NCBI GenBank assembly: GCA_036365455.1
Contig: JAWQUS010000004.1
Coordinates: forward strand, 8,377,501 to 8,441,500
Length of the DNA: 64,000 nt
From: Macrosoma leucophasiata
Taxonomy: Eukaryota; Arthropoda; Insecta; Lepidoptera; Hedylidae
Reading direction: 5' to 3'
In this document: positions 61,101-64,000 of the stretch, piece by piece
How the letters are laid out: the number at the start of each line of letters is the position of its first letter
Position numbering within the stretch: position 1 is the first letter of the stretch
Position numbers and translations under genes: made by a program
The notes under the pieces: model-generated
What the model was told of the DNA's origin: nothing
The model's input: the letters and a program-made list of their open reading frames with translations, nothing else
Databases searched by the model: none

Positions 61101-64000
61101 TCGAAATGAGATCATTGCGCAAGATCTGCGGTGTATCACTCACCGATCGCGTTCGTAATGAAGATGTAAGAAAGAAGCTTTGTGTGAATGATAGTATCGG
61201 TGTAAAAATGAAAAAAGGCATGCTCCGATGGTTCGGGCGTATGGAAAGAATGTCGAATGAGCGAATGACTAAACAGATATACAATGCGAATGTGGATCGT
61301 TGCAGAGGCCGAGGAAGACCAAGACTGACCTACCATGACGAAATAGGTCGAGTTCTGTCTGATGGTGGGATCAAAAGTCTTAGGAATCGGCGTGCATGTA
61401 TGAAGAGAATGATGAAAGTAGACGAGGCACGAGAGGTTTGTCAGAACCGGTATATCTGGCGCTCTACACTCTCTGCCTACCCCGTTAGGGACCTGGCGTG
61501 AAGATACATACATACAAGTAGATATTTACGAAGTATGTGTTGTATATTTAGTAAGTAAAAAATGAGATTTCGCATTTTTGGTGGTTTGAATAATAAACAT
61601 TCGAATGACGTCAAAGCACATTCACTGCCAATTATTTTAATAGCCCAGCCCAGGGGGGCCTTTTTTTTCCAGCGGAAATGTTAAATTTTAGATGTAATAA
61701 CTCATTGATAATAATATTTATTAATTTAAAATATAATATAATATATTTACAACAAAAATAAATAAATACACGGATCCGTGTAGCCGGCCATCAACAGTGC
61801 CGGTGGCCGGATACACGAATTGTTTATTTAAAAAAAATGTGTAAATCGGAACTATTGTTGCTATTTTAATAGACTCATATTGTTTTTATTGAAAGAACGT
61901 ACATCTTTGTAAGAAAAATATTAATAAACATGTCCATAAACATAAAAAAGGGCAGTTTTCAAGTGGTCGTAGCTATAAAATCAATAAAAAATTAACCAAA
62001 CGCCTGATTTTAAAACCACTGCCAATTTAGCGTATTCATGGATTGCCCGAGTGGCCCGCTATAAACTGTGTCTGTATTTCGAGAGCCGACTGTCCAATAG
62101 ATCTTTGAAATTTGTTCCGGCAAAAACACGGATCCGTGTGCGACGGCCATCCACTCATTACACGGATCCGTGTGCTTGGCAGTGAATGTGTAAGTTTTTT
62201 GTTATTTTACAAATATGACACGGCTGTTTGCGTATCGTTTCTTGGCGTCCTAACCTTACTAACGTTTGACCCGTTATCGAACGTTTTTTTTTTTAACGGA
62301 TAGCGCTAGACACCACTTTCTGTAATGTGGTCAAACCATCACGCGAACGAAGTCGCTCATCGCGGTAGTTATTAATAAAAGGTAATTGAATAAAATAAAA
62401 AATACGCTTACACTCACAGCCCCACAGTAGGTATAAACCTGTGTCGTGGGTGCCGTTGTACACATACAACACATACACAAACACCCAGACCCGAAAGAAA
62501 TATCTGTAGGCCATACAAATATTTGTTCCGGTGCGGGGATCGAACCCGCGACCCTTCGAATCAAACGGTGGTTTCGCACCGCTGGACTAATCGGGTCGTC
62601 TAATACGTCATTATACCAACTTATGTCAGAATCCGGTATTCGAACAAGCAGGTATGCCTACCTTTTTTTTTTTTACTTACCTACTGTAAGTTTAACCCAA
62701 GAAGCTTGAAGGTGTTTAACCTTTTTATAGAGTCATATTTTAATACCTGTAGTTCTGTAACCAAAGTTATTGTAGGTATTGTCCGCGCTATCTACGTAGG
62801 TACCCGTAGCGAATGCGGAAGCCAATCGATCAGTAGGTACCTACCTAAAATATATTATTAGGTATAATCAAAAGTATAAATATCTTTCCACGTCTTAGAA
62901 TAGGTATTTATTTTTGCATTTAACCAGTCAACATCATAGTCAAAAATCTAGTAGATTACCTACCTATCTTAAGTAGTTAATTAATTATCATTAAATAAAT
63001 ATGGGACATAGGCACATATCTCGGATAATATCGGGCGTTATTTAATTTCCATGATATTTTGATATTAATATCTAATCAATTGATTACATAAATATAAAAT
63101 TTGATATGTGGTTCTTTACTACCGTGCCGTGGTCAGATAGCAGGTATCTATCTGTAACTAAGTAGGTATGTTCGTTAAAATAATTAAAATGTAGCTAAGG
63201 TATGTAATAGTAATAAGTATGTAGGTATTAGTAAGTAGCATCACGCACGCAATTCCAAATTAGTTGTTACCACTCCCAAGATTGTAAATTAGTTAATTTA
63301 ACGAAGTACAAAATGGAAGATAGGAATGACCTATGTTATTATTGACTTTCATTATTCTTACATTTTTTTTTCTGTCTTCTAGTAGTCAGTCTCAGTACTT
63401 ACATTTTAAATTTCAAAAATCGCACTTTGCGCTCTTTAGCAACATTTTATTAATCTTCAATTGGCCTGTCATTTTGTTGCTTTACATCCCATCTATTCGA
63501 TTCTTCAATCGCCTCCAACGGGTCGGTTTCGCCTTTGCGAGATTTGAGATTTTATTTTGTGGGTAGCCACGGGAAACTCCACTTATCCAAATCAATCAAA
63601 TATAGTTTTTATTATTAACGTATCATAAGATGCCCATATGTTCAAGCGTCCAGTTCCCCAATACTATCTTCCTATCGCCTATAATTTAGAGTCTCATTTC
63701 TACTACTTATGAAAGTAAAAATAAATGAGTCAAATTAAAGGAGGTAAGAAAATGTATGACACGATGAAATAAAATCAGTATCCTAGTCAAAGGGAAAATG
63801 ATCAAGATAGGCAATCGATCCACATGATTAAAATATGATATTAATGTACATTCTATATCGTAAATTAGGTTCATCGTGTCTAGGGGGAACACTTTTTAAA
63901 TATTTTTAACATGTGGGCAGGTCGCGTGGTTCGTATCAAACTGCCACGCTCGAAACAAACGACTGCAGTTCGCGAGGCAACTGGCAAAGCACATCCAAGT
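52111..64000 (+). CDS. FucTA: Alpha-1,3-fucosyltransferase (FucTA-like), 5 exons, 3' end outside
   Basis: Coding exons: 52111-52284, 56078-56226, 57559-57799, 58132-58329 and 63921 to beyond 64000. All introns are GT-AG and the reading phase is consistent through every junction. Exon 1 encodes a type II signal anchor (VALLLPLALTALALLLLP) followed by a Pro-rich stem. Exon 3 has KRILLANGLGAWGASGGRTE and CPVDRCALTADSREAGTADA. Exon 4 has WILYYLECPYHT, FNWTATYRRDSDIVAPYERW and NYAANKTKK. Exon 5 starts VAWFVSNCHARNKRLQFARQ. These are the GT10 family signatures; the last three match core alpha-1,3-fucosyltransferases of insects. The enzyme transfers fucose from GDP-fucose to N-glycans in the Golgi. 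Donors after exons 1 and 2 (GTCAGT, GTCATC) are weak. The paralogue name is less certain than the family. Confidence 0.87.
52285..53329 (+). other. FucTA intron 1, first part
   Basis: AT-rich intron sequence. A 34-bp direct tandem duplication (CAGCTATAAAATAACTATTG...) lies at about 53183-53250. No gene inside. Confidence 0.6.
53330..53430. mobile_element. MITE with GGGTTGCAC ends in intron 1
   Basis: GGGTTGCAC with a following ATATTTGTCAAAGTT is mirrored by AACTTTAACAAATATGTTGG and TGCAACCC. It is about 95 bp and is related in end sequence to the foldback at 55753-55874. Confidence 0.65.
53431..55752 (+). other. FucTA intron 1, second part, with repeat family B copy 5
   Basis: AT-rich. 54485-54660 is a 5'-truncated family B copy (GGCCCTGTAATTTCCGGCAC, CTTAGGCCTCAGGAGTGG, GTGGGTGTCTATAGGCTGC, CATGCTTGTTTGCCAC, A-run), nearly the same as copy 1. 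Otherwise no feature is supported. Confidence 0.55.
55753..55874. mobile_element. Foldback MITE in FucTA intron 1
   Basis: CCTGGGTTG ... TTAAAGTTATTGTAAC and TTTCACATCC, then CTCTAACTT, are mirrored after a short loop as AAAGTTAGAGAGGGATGTG and AATGTTACAATAACTTTAA, ending CAACCCAGG. Nearly the whole 122 bp folds into one stem of about 36 bp. An unpaired segment (CAAATATCGTGGTG) lies only on the right arm. Confidence 0.75.
56227..57558 (+). other. FucTA intron 2 with repeat copies
   Basis: 56340-56700 is a GC-rich SINE-like repeat: GGTTCTGGGGGCCTCC (also at 27240) and an A-box-like GGTGGCTCAGTGG. 56819 has ACTAGCTGTTGCCCGTG. 56997-57117 is a decayed copy of the MITE at 13047. 57300-57415 is a plus-strand piece of the RTE LINE of 39740 (RQGYVIFPKLFIAALEDVFK). 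No independent gene is seen. Confidence 0.6.
58330..59349 (+). other. FucTA intron 4, first part
   Basis: AT-rich intron. AACGTTATACATTATCAAAG at about 59276 and its complement near 59337-59356 form an 80-bp foldback directly before the LINE. Confidence 0.45.
59350..61516 (+). pseudogene. RTE/Proto2-like LINE in FucTA intron 4, sense orientation
   Basis: A 2.17-kb 5'-truncated copy. From 59390 it encodes the region before the RT (GDAWWDKEVQDSVERKKKAW), then RRLKNDTK-type sequence, LYWREVKKSR and SLKCGKAAGIDQVSA. The RT is at 60100-60870: YKGKGSLMDCTSYRAISLIS, GFVDLEKAFDRV (motif A), GVRQDCVLSSRLFIIYL (motif B changed; Gly and Pro lost) and LLYADDAVIVSS (motif C). The C-terminus (61091-61501) has RGRGRPRLTYHDEIGRVLSD and ends YPVRDLA. 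Frameshifts lie near 60020 and 60870 and after 60990, plus stops near 59610. It ends in CATACATACA. Smaller copies: 21604-22000 and 46578-46755. Confidence 0.83.
61617..62190. mobile_element. TIR element with three ACACGGATCCGTGT palindromes
   Basis: A 574-bp element with 15-bp inverted ends CACATTCACTGCCAA and TTGGCAGTGAATGTG. Three copies of the 14-bp perfect palindrome ACACGGATCCGTGT lie at 61768-61781, 62126-62139 and 62160-62173, each near CGGCCATC. There is no ORF. A target duplication is not clear (AAAG and TAAG flank it), so the superfamily is open. Confidence 0.72.
62380..62605 (-). repeat. tRNA-derived SINE in FucTA intron 4 (minus strand)
   Basis: On the minus strand TTAGTCCAGCGG (A box) and GGGTTCGATCCC (B box, near 62536-62547) form the head. 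The body has TCGGGTCTGGGTGTTTGTG, and its end runs AT-rich. This type is common in moths. Confidence 0.75.
62606..63920 (+). other. FucTA intron 4, last part
   Basis: AT-rich with many TAGGTA words. 63535-63660 is a copy of the repeat at 39230-39336 and 42397 (CTTATCCAAATCAATCAAAT, GCCCATATGTTCAAGCGTCC). It reads straight through the point where the composite element sits in the other copy. The acceptor TGTGGGCAG ends at 63920. Confidence 0.5.

Overview
The window is nuclear DNA of a moth or butterfly (Lepidoptera). It is AT-rich and dominated by transposable elements of lepidopteran type: a Jockey-clade LINE, a CsRn1/Kabuki-like LTR element, RTE-like LINEs with short microsatellite tails, mariner, hAT, tRNA-derived SINEs and microsatellite-linked repeats. 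Intron-containing metazoan genes lie among them. No bacterial operon, CRISPR array or rRNA gene is present. Species cannot be named from sequence alone.

Layout. 1-5533 is a nearly complete Jockey LINE. It sits inside the 3' LTR of a minus-strand Gypsy-type element (5534-10868) with complete gag and pol, a tRNA-Trp primer site and LTRs identical over 359 bp. That element lies in an older minus-strand LINE fragment (10869-11069 and 12776-12975). The fragment is split again by a short-TIR DNA element (11070-12775), which itself carries a LINE insertion. Next come the proteasome-assembly chaperone gene PSMG2 (13816-14562, minus), a short divergent ORF, several dead LINEs, and the first of three mariner copies (19116-20369). 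A LINE copy with a twin-priming inversion lies at 21604-22000.

22958-24617 carries Tim8 (two exons) followed after only 17-26 nt by intronless PEX3. 24640-52040 is mostly repeats: the second and third mariner copies, a second copy of the short-TIR element, tandem MINE/Lep1-like units, tRNA-SINEs, a 3.05-kb structure with roughly 95-bp terminal inverted repeats that contains other elements (39344-42389), a decayed ZBED/Buster-type hAT with intact target duplications (44852-46536), and a Harbinger-type MITE. 52111-64000 holds the first five coding exons of an alpha-1,3-fucosyltransferase (FucTA-like). The fifth runs off the window, and the introns are filled with MITEs, SINEs and a 2.1-kb LINE.

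How the genes relate. The host genes serve unrelated housekeeping jobs: proteasome assembly, mitochondrial intermembrane-space import, peroxisome membrane biogenesis and Golgi N-glycan fucosylation. The one arrangement that suggests shared expression is the Tim8-PEX3 pair. The rest is a record of successive insertions whose order can be read from nesting and target-site duplications.
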